DNA of 32,777 nucleotides, from assembly GCA_021300355.1 (NCBI GenBank), contig JAJTEF010000018.1, forward strand, positions 1 through 32,777. The letters are read 5' to 3'. The notes beneath the pieces were generated by a model, which was given only the letters and a program-made list of their open reading frames with translations, made no database searches and was not told the DNA's origin. Positions 19,881 through 29,320 of the stretch are shown here, piece by piece. The DNA is from Sphingomonadaceae bacterium. Its GTDB lineage: Bacteria > Pseudomonadota > Alphaproteobacteria > Sphingomonadales > Sphingomonadaceae. The position numbers and the translations under genes are program-made. Every line of letters begins with the position of its first letter. Position 1 is the first letter of the stretch.

Positions 19881-22394
19881 TCACAACGTCCGTTCACGTT
19901 CCTCGACTTCAAAGACCTCGAGCATATCGCCTGCCTTGACGTCGTTGGTATCCGCCAACACAACACCACATTCGAGACCAGCACGAACTTCGTCGATATT
20001 GTCCTTGAACCGGCGGAGCGAGGCAATCGTGGTTTTCGACACGATAACGTCTTCGCGGGTAAGACGTGCATGAAGGCCCTTTTTGATGATGCCTTCGGTG
20101 ACCAGCAAACCAGCGGCCTTGTCACGCTTGCCAGACTTGAACACGTCCTTGACCTCTGCACGTCCGACGACGGTTTCGATGATTTCCGGACCAAGCTCGC
20201 CCGCCATTTCCTTGGCGATGTCTGCAGTCAGGTGATAAATCACATCGAAATATTTCAACCGGACCCGGTCACGTTTCGCAAGCGCCGCAGCCTTGCTGTT
20301 CGGACGCACGTTAAAGCCGATCAGCGGCGCATTGGACGCGGCAGCAAGCAGCATATCCGATTCCGTGATACCGCCAACGCCAGCCAACAGAACGCGAACC
20401 TTGATCTCGTCTGTGGAGATATTGTTGAGCGCAGTGACAATTGCTTCGACCGAACCCTGCACATCGCCCTTGATGACGACAGGATATTCCTTCGCCCGCG
20501 TGGCGGACAAATTATCAAACAGGTTTTCAAGATTTGGCGTAACTTGCGCGGTGCGCACCTTCGTGGACTGTTCCTTGCGGTACAGGGCAACTTCGCGGGC
20601 ACGCGCTTCGTTTTCTACAACGGTCAGAACGTCACCAGCAGATGGCACACCCGTCAGGCCGAGCACTTCGACCGGCGTTGCCGGGCCCGCTTCGGGCACC
20701 TGTTGGCCCTTGTCATTAATCAGCGCGCGGACCTTGCCGCTTTCTGCGCCAACAACGAAGATATCGCCACGCTTCAACGTGCCGCGCTTTACCAGCACGG
20801 TCGCAACCGCGCCGCGGCCCTTATCAAGCTGTGCCTCAACCACAACGGCTTCCGCCGCGCGATCAGGATTGGACTTGAGTTCCATCACTTCGGCCTGAAG
20901 TGCCAACTTGTCGAGCAGATCGTCCAAGCCGGTTTTCTTGAGCGCGGAGACTTCCACGTCCTGAACATCGCCACCCATCGCTTCGACAACGACTTCATGT
21001 TCAAGCAGACGTTCACGCACCTTCTGTGGGTTTGCGCCTTCCTTGTCGATCTTGTTGATCGCAACAATCATCGGCACATTGGCAGCCTTGGCATGCTTAA
21101 TGGCTTCGATCGTCTGCGGCATAAGGCCGTCGTCGGCTGCAACCACCAGAATGACGATATCGGTAACCGAAGCACCACGCTGGCGCATTTGCGTGAACGC
21201 TTCATGGCCCGGAGTATCGAGGAAGGTGATGAGCGAGCCATCCTTTGTCTTCACCTGATAGGCACCGATGTGCTGCGTAATACCGCCAGCTTCACCCGAA
21301 ACGACATTTGCGCCGCGCAAGGCGTCAAGCAGCGATGTCTTACCATGGTCGACATGGCCCATGACCGTCACGACAGGCGGACGCGCCTTCAACGTTTCTG
21401 GGGCATCAACATCTTCGTCATGAACGATGTCAACGTCAGCGTCAGAAACGCGGGTGATGTTGTGGCCAAACTCTTCAACCAACAATTCCGCCGTATCTTG
21501 GTCGATGGTCTCGTTGATGGTGACGGGCATGCCCATTTTGAACAGCGCCTTGACTAGGTCACTGCCCTTTTCAGCCATACGGTTGGCCAGTTCCTGAACG
21601 GTAATTGTTTCAGGGACAACGACGTCACGGGTCTGCTTGACCTGTGCCTGACGGCTGCCACCGCCATGCAAACGCTTTTCTTTTTCACGCGCACGCTTCA
21701 GCGCAGCGAGTGAACGCGCACGGGCGCCATCATCGCCCTCAAGCGCGCGGGTGACGGTGAGCTTGCCCGACTGGCGGCGATCATCCGCTGCACCGCGCGT
21801 TGGGCGATGCGGAGCTTTCTTGACCTCTTCACGCTCGCGGTCAGGACGCTTAGGCGCTTCAACGGGTGTGAAGCGACGCGGCGCAGGTGCTGCGGCGTCC
21901 TGGCTGGCTTCTTCAGCTACAGGTTCAGATGTCTCAGGCTCGGCAGGCGCTGCTGCAGCTGGCGGCGGCGGCGGAGCCGCGGCTTCCTCACGATTGGCTT
22001 GCGCACGCTGGCGCTCTTCTTCGGCGCGCTGTGCACGCTGCTCGGCTTCACGGCGGCTGCTTTCTTCCAGCATGGCCAAACGTGCTTCTTCGGCTTCGCG
22101 AAGCAGCTTTGCCTGACGTTCCTGACGGCTCAGCATGTCATTGCCAGTTGGACGCGGTGCTGGTGCAGCCGGGGCCGGCGCAGCGGGTGGTGGCGGAGGT
22201 GGTGGTAGCGCGGCTACTTCAGCCTCAGGCGCATAACCGGGCTTACCGACAAGCTTCTTGCGCTTAACCTCGACAACAACTTTGTTTGTCCGGCCATGGC
22301 TAAAGGTCTGTTTGACTTCACCAGACTCGAGCGAGCGGCTCAAAGTGAGCGGCTTGCGCGTTAATGTCGGTTTATTGTTGGTATCATCACTCAT
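19881..22394 (-). CDS. infB: Translation initiation factor IF-2
   Basis: IF-2 is the GTPase that brings initiator tRNA to the ribosome. The 837-residue protein has a low-complexity N-terminal region with Pro runs (64-70 and 141-145) and charged Glu/Arg repeats, then an IF2N-like segment ([22 protein letters not shown]). The G domain has GHVDHGKT at 346-353, DTPGHEAF at 393-400 and NKID at 447-450. Domains II to IV follow, including [20 protein letters not shown]-like sequence and a C-terminal ERERTL. It is complete. The start at 22394 has AAGGACGGG upstream at somewhat long spacing. It sits between ylxR and rbfA as usual. Confidence 0.98.
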   Translation of the reverse strand: MSDDTNNKPTLTRKPLTLSRSLESGEVKQTFSHGRTNKVVVEVKRKKLVGKPGYAPEAEVAALPPPPPPPAAPAPAAPAPRPTGNDMLSRQERQAKLLREAEEARLAMLEESSRREAEQRAQRAEEERQRAQANREEAAAPPPPPAAAAPAEPETSEPVAEEASQDAAAPAPRRFTPVEAPKRPDREREEVKKAPHRPTRGAADDRRQSGKLTVTRALEGDDGARARSLAALKRAREKEKRLHGGGSRQAQVKQTRDVVVPETITVQELANRMAEKGSDLVKALFKMGMPVTINETIDQDTAELLVEEFGHNITRVSDADVDIVHDEDVDAPETLKARPPVVTVMGHVDHGKTSLLDALRGANVVSGEAGGITQHIGAYQVKTKDGSLITFLDTPGHEAFTQMRQRGASVTDIVILVVAADDGLMPQTIEAIKHAKAANVPMIVAINKIDKEGANPQKVRERLLEHEVVVEAMGGDVQDVEVSALKKTGLDDLLDKLALQAEVMELKSNPDRAAEAVVVEAQLDKGRGAVATVLVKRGTLKRGDIFVVGAESGKVRALINDKGQQVPEAGPATPVEVLGLTGVPSAGDVLTVVENEARAREVALYRKEQSTKVRTAQVTPNLENLFDNLSATRAKEYPVVIKGDVQGSVEAIVTALNNISTDEIKVRVLLAGVGGITESDMLLAAASNAPLIGFNVRPNSKAAALAKRDRVRLKYFDVIYHLTADIAKEMAGELGPEIIETVVGRAEVKDVFKSGKRDKAAGLLVTEGIIKKGLHARLTREDVIVSKTTIASLRRFKDNIDEVRAGLECGVVLADTNDVKAGDMLEVFEVEERERTL

Positions 22395-22415
22395 CGAAAC
22401 AGAACCCGTCCTTAC

Positions 22416-23126
22416 TCAGTCAATTGCGGAGACGTCAGAAATATGGCCCCGCACGTCCGCAACCGAAGCTGCGGAATCGAGGGGCGCATTACTGCATCCT
22501 TTGAAATTTAGCCAGCGCCCAAGATGATGCATCACCCTATCTGCCGCTTTTTGGTCAATCAGTGCGACATGAACGGCATTTGACCGTCCAAGCGCTCCAG
22601 ACAATGCGTGACGGTCGACGGGCAGTCTTAAACCACCCTTGCCCGTCCCTTCGGCATCTTCACCAACGCGCCAAGCCTGGTCGCGCTTGCCACTGCCGTC
22701 GGCGCTGGCATCGGAAGCATGCAAAAGCAAACGGACCTGCCCGCTGCGTGATGCAGAATCGATCTTCTCAGCACCCAAGATAAGGTGCCCTGCCCGCGCT
22801 TCCAACCCAAGCCGGTCGAGAAAAGCCTTTTCAAGCCCGCGATCAATGCGGCCGCTCAAATCATCAATGATGTCAATCTTGTCGGTTTTGAAGGCGCGGC
22901 GCAGCAAGCCGGCAAGTTTGCCCTTTTCCTGCGCCTTTCTCAGCTCCGCGCCGGATACGCCAATCCACGCGCCACGGCCGGGGGCCTTGGCGAACAAATC
23001 AGGCGCGATGCTTCCATCGGGGCCGAGGGCAAGCCGGATGAGCTGGGCACGAGTCCCATGCTCACCTGACAATATGCACTTCCTTATTGGGGAGTGTCGG
23101 TTCTCATTGGGAGTCGTCCGCTGCAA
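22416..23126 (-). CDS. YlxR-family RNA-binding protein with L7Ae-like C-terminal half
   Basis: YlxR (DUF448) proteins are small RNA-binding proteins encoded between nusA and infB. Residues 1 to about 90 carry the DUF448 pattern RKCILSGEHGTRAQLIRLALGPDG and KAPGRGAWIG. From about residue 95 a second part begins with FLDRLGLEARAGHLILGAEK and runs to LGRWLNF, and it resembles an L7Ae/L30e RNA-binding fold. Total length is 236 residues, the long form found in many alphaproteobacteria. The start overlaps the nusA end by 23 bases, and infB follows 21 bases after the stop. The exact role is not established; a role in transcription or RNA folding is suggested by operon context only. Confidence 0.88.
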   Translation of the reverse strand: MQRTTPNENRHSPIRKCILSGEHGTRAQLIRLALGPDGSIAPDLFAKAPGRGAWIGVSGAELRKAQEKGKLAGLLRRAFKTDKIDIIDDLSGRIDRGLEKAFLDRLGLEARAGHLILGAEKIDSASRSGQVRLLLHASDASADGSGKRDQAWRVGEDAEGTGKGGLRLPVDRHALSGALGRSNAVHVALIDQKAADRVMHHLGRWLNFKGCSNAPLDSAASVADVRGHISDVSAID

Positions 23127-24747
23127 CCGCGTCCTCCTCTATGATATCCGAAGCTGGCGCGCTGTCTTCGTCGTCGAACCAGTGTGCGCGTGCGGCCATG
23201 ATGATTTCATTGCCCTGTTCTTCGGACAATCCAAACACCGCCAAGACGCCAGCCTTATCTTCCGTACGATTGCGGCGCATTTCGCGATCGCTACGTTCGT
23301 TGCGGCGTGGCTCACGTGCCTTTTGGATCAGTTCGTCGGTCGCCAAGTCAGCGAGATCATCAAGTGTCTTGATGCCGGCCTTACCTAGTACAACAAGCAT
23401 CGCTTCTGTCAGAATGGGAAGTTCCGCAAGTGCGTCTTCAACACCCAATTCGCGGCGTTCGGTCCGGTTGCCTTCCTCACGGCGATCAAGCGCTTCTTGT
23501 GCGCGGCTCTGAAGCTCTTCCACCAGACCTTCGTCAAAGCCTTCGATGGCAGCGATTTCAGACGGATCGACATAAGCGACTTCTTCAAGTTCGCTAAAGC
23601 CTTCAGCCACCAGAAGCTGCGCCAAGGTTTCGTCCACATCCAGCTCTTGCTGGAACATTTCCGAACGCTCAACGAATTCCTTCTGACGCTTTTCGCTCGA
23701 TTCCGCTTCGGTCATGATGTCGATACCACGGCCGGTCAGCTGCGAAGCCAAACGGACGTTCTGGCCACGACGACCAATGGCAAGGCTCAACTGATCGTCA
23801 GGAACGACAACTTCGATGCGGCCTTCTTCTTCGTCGATGACAACGCGGCTTACGGTCGCAGGCTGAAGTGCGTTGACGATGAACGTCGCTGTATCTTCCG
23901 ACCATGGAATGATGTCGATTTTCTCGCCCTGCATTTCCTGAACGACGGCCTGAACGCGGCTGCCCTTCATACCGACGCATGCGCCGACGGGATCGATGCT
24001 GCTATCGTGGCTGATAACACCAATTTTGGCGCGGCTGCCGGGGTCACGCGCGGCGGCCTTGATTTCGATGACGCCGTCGTAAATTTCAGGCACTTCCTGC
24101 GCAAACAGCTTCTTCATGAAGTCAGGATGCGCACGGCTCAACAGGATCTGCGGGCCACGATTTTCGCGCTGCACCTTCATGATCAGCGCCCGGACGCGGT
24201 CGCCACCACGAACAACTTCGCGCGGGATTTGCTGGTCGCGGCGAATAACGCCTTCTGCGCGGCCAAGGTCCACAACGACATGGCCGAATTCAACGGACTT
24301 CACGACGCCCGTGATGATTTCGCCGGTGCGGTCCTTAAACTCTTCAAACTGGCGCTCGCGCTCTGCATCGCGCACCTTTTGGAAGATAACCTGCTTTGCG
24401 GACTGCGCATCGATACGGCCCAGATCAACAGCTGGCAGCGGATCGACAATGAAGTCGCCAACAACGGCGCCCTTTTGCAACTTGTCCGCCTGCTTCAGGT
24501 CAACTTGTTTGAAGTAATCTTCGACTTCTTCAACAACTTCCACAACGCGCCACAGGCGAAGATCACCAGTCTGCGTATCAAGTTTCGCGCGAATGTCATT
24601 TTCTGCGCCATAACGTGCACGGGCAGCGCGCTGGATGGCTTCTTCCAACGCCTCAATGACAATAGCCTTGTCGATCATCTTTTCGGCAGCAACCGCATTG
24701 GCAATTGCAAGCAATTCAGCCTTGTTCGCGGCAATCGTGTTAGCCAT
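23104..24747 (-). CDS. nusA: Transcription termination/antitermination factor NusA
   Basis: NusA binds RNA polymerase and controls pausing, termination and antitermination. The start MANTIAANKAELLAIANAVAAEK at 24747 fits the conserved N-terminus; upstream in-frame codons overlap rimP and were dropped. Domains are an N-terminal RNAP-binding region, then S1 (TGEIITGVVKSVEFGHVVVDLG). KH1 with VGACVGMKGSRVQAVVQEMQGEKIDIIPW and KH2 with SLAIGRRGQNVRLASQLTG follow. C-terminal helix-hairpin-helix repeats include AEGFSELEEVAYVDPSEIAAIEGFD. Its 547 residues end in an acidic tail. It begins 4 bases after rimP ends. Confidence 0.97.
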   Translation of the reverse strand: MANTIAANKAELLAIANAVAAEKMIDKAIVIEALEEAIQRAARARYGAENDIRAKLDTQTGDLRLWRVVEVVEEVEDYFKQVDLKQADKLQKGAVVGDFIVDPLPAVDLGRIDAQSAKQVIFQKVRDAERERQFEEFKDRTGEIITGVVKSVEFGHVVVDLGRAEGVIRRDQQIPREVVRGGDRVRALIMKVQRENRGPQILLSRAHPDFMKKLFAQEVPEIYDGVIEIKAAARDPGSRAKIGVISHDSSIDPVGACVGMKGSRVQAVVQEMQGEKIDIIPWSEDTATFIVNALQPATVSRVVIDEEEGRIEVVVPDDQLSLAIGRRGQNVRLASQLTGRGIDIMTEAESSEKRQKEFVERSEMFQQELDVDETLAQLLVAEGFSELEEVAYVDPSEIAAIEGFDEGLVEELQSRAQEALDRREEGNRTERRELGVEDALAELPILTEAMLVVLGKAGIKTLDDLADLATDELIQKAREPRRNERSDREMRRNRTEDKAGVLAVFGLSEEQGNEIIMAARAHWFDDEDSAPASDIIEEDAVAADDSQ

Positions 24748-24751
24748 GTTC

Positions 24752-25312
24752 TTACTCTTCCTGTGCTTCGTCGTGAATGGGGTCTGCCTCAACTTCGTCA
24801 GCCCCATCGCTGTTGATGGGGGCAGTCGACGCAATAAGGCGGTCTGTCAAGAGCAGCTTGGCGCTGCCCATATTGGAAAAGGCGAATGTCAGTCGTCCGG
24901 ATTTGCGGTCATCGACATGAACATTGTCACCGTCGACGCCAACAATATCGCCACGGATATTCTTGCGGCCGTCCATTGGCTCAGCCAACTCAACCTTAAC
25001 CTCATGGCCCGCCCAATCGGTAAAATCGGCAAGGCGGGTCAATGGCCGGTCGATGCCGGGCGAGCTAACCTCAAGCCTGTACGCTTCGACAATTGGGTCA
25101 AGCTCGTCAAATTTGTCGGATATACGGTGCGACAACGCCGCACAGTCGTCGATGCCAAGCTGCCGCGTATCGGGGCGCTCGGCCATCACCTGCAAAGTTG
25201 GCTCGTCGCTGCCCTGCCCGCCGGTTTCAAACCACGCGACACGCACCAGCGCAAAGCCGAGCGCTTCTGCTTCGGGTGCAATCAACGCAGTCAGTGTATT
25301 CAGGTCAGGCAA
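24752..25312 (-). CDS. rimP: Ribosome maturation factor RimP
   Basis: RimP is needed for maturation of the 30S subunit. The 186-residue product shows APEAEALGFALVRVAWF in the N-terminal domain, the diagnostic YRLEVSSPGIDRPL motif, and a C-terminal beta-barrel part ending in an acidic tail. The start is a TTG at 25312; I chose it because PDLNTLTALIAPEAEALG is the usual opening and no ATG lies in frame close by. The ribosome site AAGAAAG is weak, so initiation may be inefficient. It is first in the nusA-infB supercluster, and the promoter should lie in 25313-25499. Confidence 0.93.
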   Translation of the reverse strand: MPDLNTLTALIAPEAEALGFALVRVAWFETGGQGSDEPTLQVMAERPDTRQLGIDDCAALSHRISDKFDELDPIVEAYRLEVSSPGIDRPLTRLADFTDWAGHEVKVELAEPMDGRKNIRGDIVGVDGDNVHVDDRKSGRLTFAFSNMGSAKLLLTDRLIASTAPINSDGADEVEADPIHDEAQEE

Positions 25313-25405
25313 ATTCAGTCTTTCTTATACGACATGCAAAGCTTCTGGCTGCCAGCACCTAGTGGCGCTAGCCCTTCCAAGTTCTCACAATGTAAGGATG
25401 ACAGC

Positions 25406-25434
25406 CGTATAGCGCCGAACTCTCTTATATGCAA
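25406..25434 (-). promoter_or_regulatory. Candidate sigma-70 promoter for the rimP operon
   Basis: On the minus strand TTGCAT (25429-25434) and TATACG (25406-25411) are separated by exactly 17 bases. This would place the transcript start near 25399 and give a leader of roughly 85 bases before the TTG start of rimP. The match to consensus is moderate and there is no experimental support. The -35 box lies inside the perfect inverted repeat at 25426-25448. Confidence 0.4.
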
Positions 25435-25448
25435 GCCTCTTGCATATA
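25426..25448. promoter_or_regulatory. Perfect inverted repeat in the rimP / sugar-dehydrogenase divergent region
   Basis: TATATGCAAG (25426-25435) and its exact reverse complement (25439-25448) flank a three-base spacer. Size and symmetry suit a dimeric helix-turn-helix regulator. The site lies about 52 bases before the sugar-dehydrogenase ATG and overlaps the candidate rimP -35 box. No regulator gene is next to it, so the ligand and target cannot be named. Confidence 0.55.
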
Positions 25449-25499
25449 CCCCGGTCAGTACCCAACTGCGATAAGCCGATATTTGAGGAGCACTTATAC

Positions 25500-26633
25500 A
25501 TGTCGAAATTATCATTCCTAATTGGCGCGTCTTTTTTGGCAGCAGCCTGCCAGCCATCCGTGAGCGATGCAGCGCCCACCGATAATGCATCGCAACCGTT
25601 CGATGTCACGGTGATGGCGGACTTTGAAGAGCCTTGGGCGATGACGTTCGTTCCCGGCACGCCATATGCGCTGGTGACGGAGAAGAAGGGCAAGCTGAAG
25701 CTTTGGAAAAAGGACGGCGCCGCTGTCGACGTCACGGGCGTCCCCGCAGTCGCCTATGGCGGACAAGGCGGCTTGGGTGATGTCATACTCCACCCCGACT
25801 TTGCGAATAACAAGTTCGTTTACATCAGCTTTGCTGAAGCAGGCGAAGGCGGGTTTGGCGCCGCTGTCGCGCGCGGCAAGCTCGATCTTTCAGGTAACAC
25901 GCCGACATTGTCCGACGTTCAGGTCATCTGGCGTCAGGAGCCAAAGGTTTCGGGCCAAGGCCACTTCGGACACCGTTTGGCATTTGGACCTGACGGGATG
26001 CTGTACATCAGCAGCGGTGACCGCCAGAAATTCGACCCTGCCCAAGATCTCAACCAGAATCTAGGCAAAATCGTCCGTCTGACCGATGGCGGCATGGTAC
26101 CATCGGACAATCCCTTTTACGACCAAGGCCGCGTGAAGTCGCAAATCTGGTCCTATGGCCACCGCAATCCGCTAGGCATCGCCTTTGATGCGCAGGGGCG
26201 TTTGTGGAACCAGGAAATGGGGCCTGCAGGGGGCGACGAGCTGAACCTTGTCAAGAAGGCCGCCAATTATGGCTATCCCACCGTGTCCAACGGCGATCAT
26301 TATGACGGCCGCAACATCCCCGACCACGCGGCAGGCGATGGTTTTGAAGCACCGAAGCTATTCTGGAACCCTGCGATTTCACCCGGCGGCCTGATGATTT
26401 ATTCGGGCAATATGTTCAAGGATTGGAAGGGCAGCGCATTTATAGGCGGCCTTGGCGCAAAAGCGTTGGTCCGCGTAAAATTGGACGGTGAAAACGCAAC
26501 CAAGGCTGACCAATGGAATATGGGCGCCCGCATTCGTGAAGTCGAACAGGGTCCAGACGGCGCAATCTGGCTGCTGGAAGACGAGCGCGCCGGATCGCAG
26601 GGCCGCCTGCTGAAGCTTACGCCAAAGAAGTAA
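25500..26633 (+). CDS. PQQ-dependent sugar dehydrogenase, predicted lipoprotein
   Basis: Members of this family oxidise aldose sugars in the periplasm with the cofactor pyrroloquinoline quinone. The start MSKLSFLIGASFLAAACQ follows GGAG at 9 bases; in-frame codons from 25440 are less likely. The signal sequence ends AAAC with Cys17, a slightly weak lipobox. The beta-propeller has EPWAMTFVPG, GGQGGLGDVILHPDF, the likely catalytic base His155 in GHFGHRLAFGPDG, GHRNPLGIAFD for PQQ binding, and GGDELNLVKKAANYGYP. At 377 residues it matches the aldose sugar dehydrogenase (YliI-like) group. No pqq biosynthesis gene lies in the window, so cofactor supply is unknown. The gene seems to stand alone between two oppositely directed genes. 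Confidence 0.92.
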   Translation: MSKLSFLIGASFLAAACQPSVSDAAPTDNASQPFDVTVMADFEEPWAMTFVPGTPYALVTEKKGKLKLWKKDGAAVDVTGVPAVAYGGQGGLGDVILHPDFANNKFVYISFAEAGEGGFGAAVARGKLDLSGNTPTLSDVQVIWRQEPKVSGQGHFGHRLAFGPDGMLYISSGDRQKFDPAQDLNQNLGKIVRLTDGGMVPSDNPFYDQGRVKSQIWSYGHRNPLGIAFDAQGRLWNQEMGPAGGDELNLVKKAANYGYPTVSNGDHYDGRNIPDHAAGDGFEAPKLFWNPAISPGGLMIYSGNMFKDWKGSAFIGGLGAKALVRVKLDGENATKADQWNMGARIREVEQGPDGAIWLLEDERAGSQGRLLKLTPKK

Positions 26634-26638
26634 AACGT

Positions 26639-26663
26639 GCGGCGGCGCTTAAGGCGCCGCCGC
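26639..26663. terminator. GC-rich hairpin between convergent genes
   Basis: GCGGCGGCGC and its exact complement flank a five-base TTAAG loop, giving a 10-base-pair stem just after the sugar dehydrogenase stop. One arm doubles as the Ala-Ala-Ala-Pro codons at the end of the DUF1499 gene, whose TAA lies in the loop. The T-run on either side is poor, so termination strength is uncertain. Confidence 0.55.
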
Positions 26664-27509
26664 TACTGTTCCTGTTAAGTCCGCAAGAAACGCGCGAACG
26701 CGCTTCGCATTCATACCCAGATCGCTGACCCCAACCCGGCTGACCGATCGCATATCAACAATGCTGCCCTCGCCGGTTTCTGATGGACGAACGCGCAGCA
26801 CCACATCATCCTTAAACTGAAAGAACGCGCTGGTCTCGGTAGCCTCAAAGCGCCCTTCTTCAGGCAAGGACACTGCCACCTCCCAACCACGCGCTTTGGC
26901 GAGGCGTTCTGCCTTGGCGATGACCATGGGAACCGGTTCATTGCTGCGTACCGAGCGAATATCGCCATAAGCTTTTTGATGCACAACCGCCCAACGTTGC
27001 AGCGGCGTGAGGCCCCTCATATCTGCATCATCCGCGCCAGGAATATTGTCGAGGTTGTCAGCGCGCAAGGTTAAGGTCTGAAATGCCGGCGGGTCTGCCA
27101 AATCCGTTGAGACATCGTGGATCGCAGGGACGGTCAACGCCGCCATCAAAAACGTTCCCACCCAGGCAACATATGCAAGCGCAACACCCATACCGACCCA
27201 TCGACGCGCACGCGGCGGCGGGTTGACAGCTTTACGCACGCGCCAGCCTTGCACTGCGCCGATCAATATGGCGCCAAGACCCAGCAAAAATGCGCCCGCG
27301 ACGCCCTTTAATCCGGACGTATATTCCCAAAATCCCCAACCGGTTCCAACGGCAGAGACAAGCCCCCAAAAGAGCGCGCCAACGCCAGCGGCTAAGACAA
27401 TATAGCCCCAATAGTCGGTCTTCTGTAGAACAGGCTCGCCCTGTTGCGGGGACGCCGAAAACGCTTGCGCATTATTGGTATCCTGAGGAATGTCTTGATC
27501 GTTCACCAT
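26649..27509 (-). CDS. DUF1499-family membrane protein
   Basis: The 286-residue protein begins with a polar Gln/Asn-rich stretch of about 30 residues. Three hydrophobic helices follow: YIVLAAGVGALFWGLVSAVG, VAGAFLLGLGAILIGAV and MGVALAYVAWVGTFLMAAL. The C-terminal half is the DUF1499 domain, with IHDVSTDLADPPAFQTL, YGDIRSVRS, FFQFKDDVVLRVRPSETGEGSIVDMRSVSRVGVSDLGMNAKRVR-type sequence that is diagnostic. The topology suggests the DUF1499 domain faces the periplasm. Function is unknown. AGGAGAG lies about 5 bases before the ATG. It is convergent with the sugar dehydrogenase and divergent from the acetyltransferase gene. Confidence 0.88.
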   Translation of the reverse strand: MVNDQDIPQDTNNAQAFSASPQQGEPVLQKTDYWGYIVLAAGVGALFWGLVSAVGTGWGFWEYTSGLKGVAGAFLLGLGAILIGAVQGWRVRKAVNPPPRARRWVGMGVALAYVAWVGTFLMAALTVPAIHDVSTDLADPPAFQTLTLRADNLDNIPGADDADMRGLTPLQRWAVVHQKAYGDIRSVRSNEPVPMVIAKAERLAKARGWEVAVSLPEEGRFEATETSAFFQFKDDVVLRVRPSETGEGSIVDMRSVSRVGVSDLGMNAKRVRAFLADLTGTVAAAP

Positions 27510-27678
27510 ATTCTCTCCTGCGCAGCATTGGCAACTCGTTCAGGCTAAACGATGTTCCTGCCAAACGCAATTTGCCAAGTTGATATGTTAAGATCATCGA
27601 TAATCGAATGGACAAATGCTGGCTGCAATGACAGGGGCCGCATATGTTTCGTCCAACATCCCTCTCGCGCGATTAATC

Positions 27679-28158
27679 ATGCACGCAACGGCACTCTCAA
27701 ACCTTGCCGATGGCGTTGTAGACGCGTTGCTGGATGATGCCTTTGGCCTCGACCGCCATCAACGCACCGCTTATCTGCTGCGCAAGGGGATGCGGGCGAT
27801 TGGCCATTTGTCGCTCGGTATCTTGGACGGCGACGAACTTGTCGGAAGCATTCAATGTTGGCCAACACGCATCAGCGACGCCGCATTGATATTGGTCGGC
27901 CCGGTCGCGGTAGCCAGTCACCGTCAGAATGCGGGCATTGGGACACGGCTGATGCAGCTCATGCTCGACGCAATGCAGCCGGACGATGCACCGATGGTGA
28001 TGATTGGCGACCCTGAATATTATGGGCGATTTGGATTTAGCGCTGAAGGCACATCGGGTTGGACTTTGCCGGGCCCATGGGAACCGCGCCGACTGTTGCT
28101 GCGCAACCCGGCAATGCTGGCCTTGCCGGAACATGGCGCGCTCGGTCCAGCCGACTAA
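27679..28158 (+). CDS. GNAT-family N-acetyltransferase
   Basis: This enzyme would move an acetyl group from acetyl-CoA to an unknown amine. Landmarks are VVDALLDDAFGLDRHQRTAYLLRKG near the start, LVGPVAVASHRQNAGIGTRLMQLML with the acetyl-CoA-binding turn, and MIGDPEYYGRFGFSAEG, which is typical of the YhbS-like branch. The start is uncertain: ATG at 27679 fits the family length (159 residues) but has no clear ribosome site, and an in-frame ATG at 27616 would add 21 residues that match nothing I know. It is followed by the DUF1285 gene after a gap of about 38 bases on the same strand, which suggests an operon with nudix and cca. Confidence 0.85.
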   Translation: MHATALSNLADGVVDALLDDAFGLDRHQRTAYLLRKGMRAIGHLSLGILDGDELVGSIQCWPTRISDAALILVGPVAVASHRQNAGIGTRLMQLMLDAMQPDDAPMVMIGDPEYYGRFGFSAEGTSGWTLPGPWEPRRLLLRNPAMLALPEHGALGPAD

Positions 28159-28196
28159 GCTTTGACGACCGTCCGCTTTAGCCGTATCGCCAGTCT

Positions 28197-28748
28197 ATGC
28201 CTTACGAAGCCCCTGATCTCGCGAACCTGAGCCTTTCGGACATTGCCGAGCTTGTGGCGGCACGAAAACTGCCACCGGTCGAAAGCTGGACGCCTGAACA
28301 AACAGGCGACAGCGAAATGCGTATCGCTGCCGATGGAAAATGGTATCATCAGGGCGGCGAGATTAAGCGTCCTGCAATGGTCCGCGCTTTTTCGAGCTTG
28401 TTGTTATGCGACGCCGATGGAAAGCACTGGCTTGTCACGCCACAACAAAAGCTGTCCATTGCGGTCGATGATGCGCCGTTCATCGCGGTTGAACTGCAAA
28501 GCGAAGGTGAAGGCAAAGATCGCACTCTCGCGTTCCGATTGAACAGCGACGATCTGGTCTTTGCAGATGCCGACCACACCATCGAAATGCGCAATGGCCT
28601 GCCCTATTTGCATGTGCGCGGCGGACTTTGGGCAAAGCTCGCACGGCCAGTCTACTACGAACTTGCCAACCTTGCGCTCGCCGAGGACCCCGAAGGCGTC
28701 ACCATCTCCAGCAAAGGTGCGCAATTCAGCTTGATGGCGCCTGCATGA
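28197..28748 (+). CDS. DUF1285-family protein
   Basis: The 183-residue soluble protein shows the family pattern DSEMRIAADGKWYHQGGEIKRPAMVRAFSSLL. LVTPQQKLSIAVDDAPFIAVEL and RGGLWAKLARPVYYELANLAL follow. The biochemical role is unknown. It has no signal peptide or membrane helix. The stop shares an ATGA with the downstream Nudix gene, which points to translational coupling, and the same arrangement links that gene to cca. A linked role with CoA or tRNA metabolism is only suggested by this arrangement. Confidence 0.9.
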   Translation: MPYEAPDLANLSLSDIAELVAARKLPPVESWTPEQTGDSEMRIAADGKWYHQGGEIKRPAMVRAFSSLLLCDADGKHWLVTPQQKLSIAVDDAPFIAVELQSEGEGKDRTLAFRLNSDDLVFADADHTIEMRNGLPYLHVRGGLWAKLARPVYYELANLALAEDPEGVTISSKGAQFSLMAPA

Positions 28749-29320
28749 GTTGGCGACACCGGATACATCAGGCGCTGGACTCCGCGCTGGATATCGAGAT
28801 TGAGGATGAGCGCTACTTGGGTGACACGGTTCAACATCGTGCCGCTGCCGTCCTTATCCCGATAACCGACCGCGCCGAACCGGGTGTTATCCTCACCCAG
28901 CGCCCCACATGGCTGCGCAGCCATGCCGGCCAAGTCGCATTTCCCGGCGGCAAGGTGGACGATACCGACGAAAGTTCGATCTTTGCGGCACTGCGCGAAG
29001 CAGAAGAAGAGTTGAACATACCGCCAGCCCGCGTCGAGGTAATCGGCGTGGCCGACACTTATTATTCAGGCAGCGGATACAGCATTGCCCCAGTTGTTGG
29101 TATCATCCCGCCTGACCTTGAGCTTCAGCCCAACCCGCAAGAGGTGGAAGACTGGTTTGAAGTCCCGCTTGCGTTTCTGCTTGATCCTGCCAATTCCATC
29201 AAGAAAGAGACCAACTGGAATGGGCAGCAGCGTAGCTATTACGACATGCAATGGGGCGAACGGCGGATATGGGGCGTAACGGCGGGAATAATCGCCAATC
29301 TGGTGCGGCGGCTGGCATGA
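28745..29320 (+). CDS. CoA pyrophosphatase, Nudix family
   Basis: Nudix enzymes of this branch (NudL-like) cleave coenzyme A to adenosine 3',5'-bisphosphate and phosphopantetheine. The ATG at 28745 overlaps the DUF1285 stop and opens a protein of 191 residues. The Nudix box lies at about 68-91 as GGKVDDTDES, then LREAEEELNI, preceded by the CoA-branch motif TQRPTWLRSHAGQVAFPGG. YYSGSGYSIAPVVGIIPPDLEL and EVEDWFEVPLAFLLD follow. The product is cytosolic and complete. The downstream cca gene starts within the stop codon context (ATGA). Confidence 0.93.
   Translation: MSWRHRIHQALDSALDIEIEDERYLGDTVQHRAAAVLIPITDRAEPGVILTQRPTWLRSHAGQVAFPGGKVDDTDESSIFAALREAEEELNIPPARVEVIGVADTYYSGSGYSIAPVVGIIPPDLELQPNPQEVEDWFEVPLAFLLDPANSIKKETNWNGQQRSYYDMQWGERRIWGVTAGIIANLVRRLA

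Noticed and set aside
20070-21557. A 495-codon open frame on the plus strand opposite infB
   Set aside because: It is the antisense shadow of a clear IF-2 gene, with no recognisable domain and no ribosome site.
23497-24816. A 439-codon open frame on the plus strand opposite nusA
   Set aside because: Antisense shadow of NusA caused by codon bias; the composition (many Asn, Asp, His, Phe) is not that of a real protein.
27616-27678. Earlier start for the GNAT gene
   Set aside because: The extra 21 residues match no family opening, though the alternative cannot be fully excluded.
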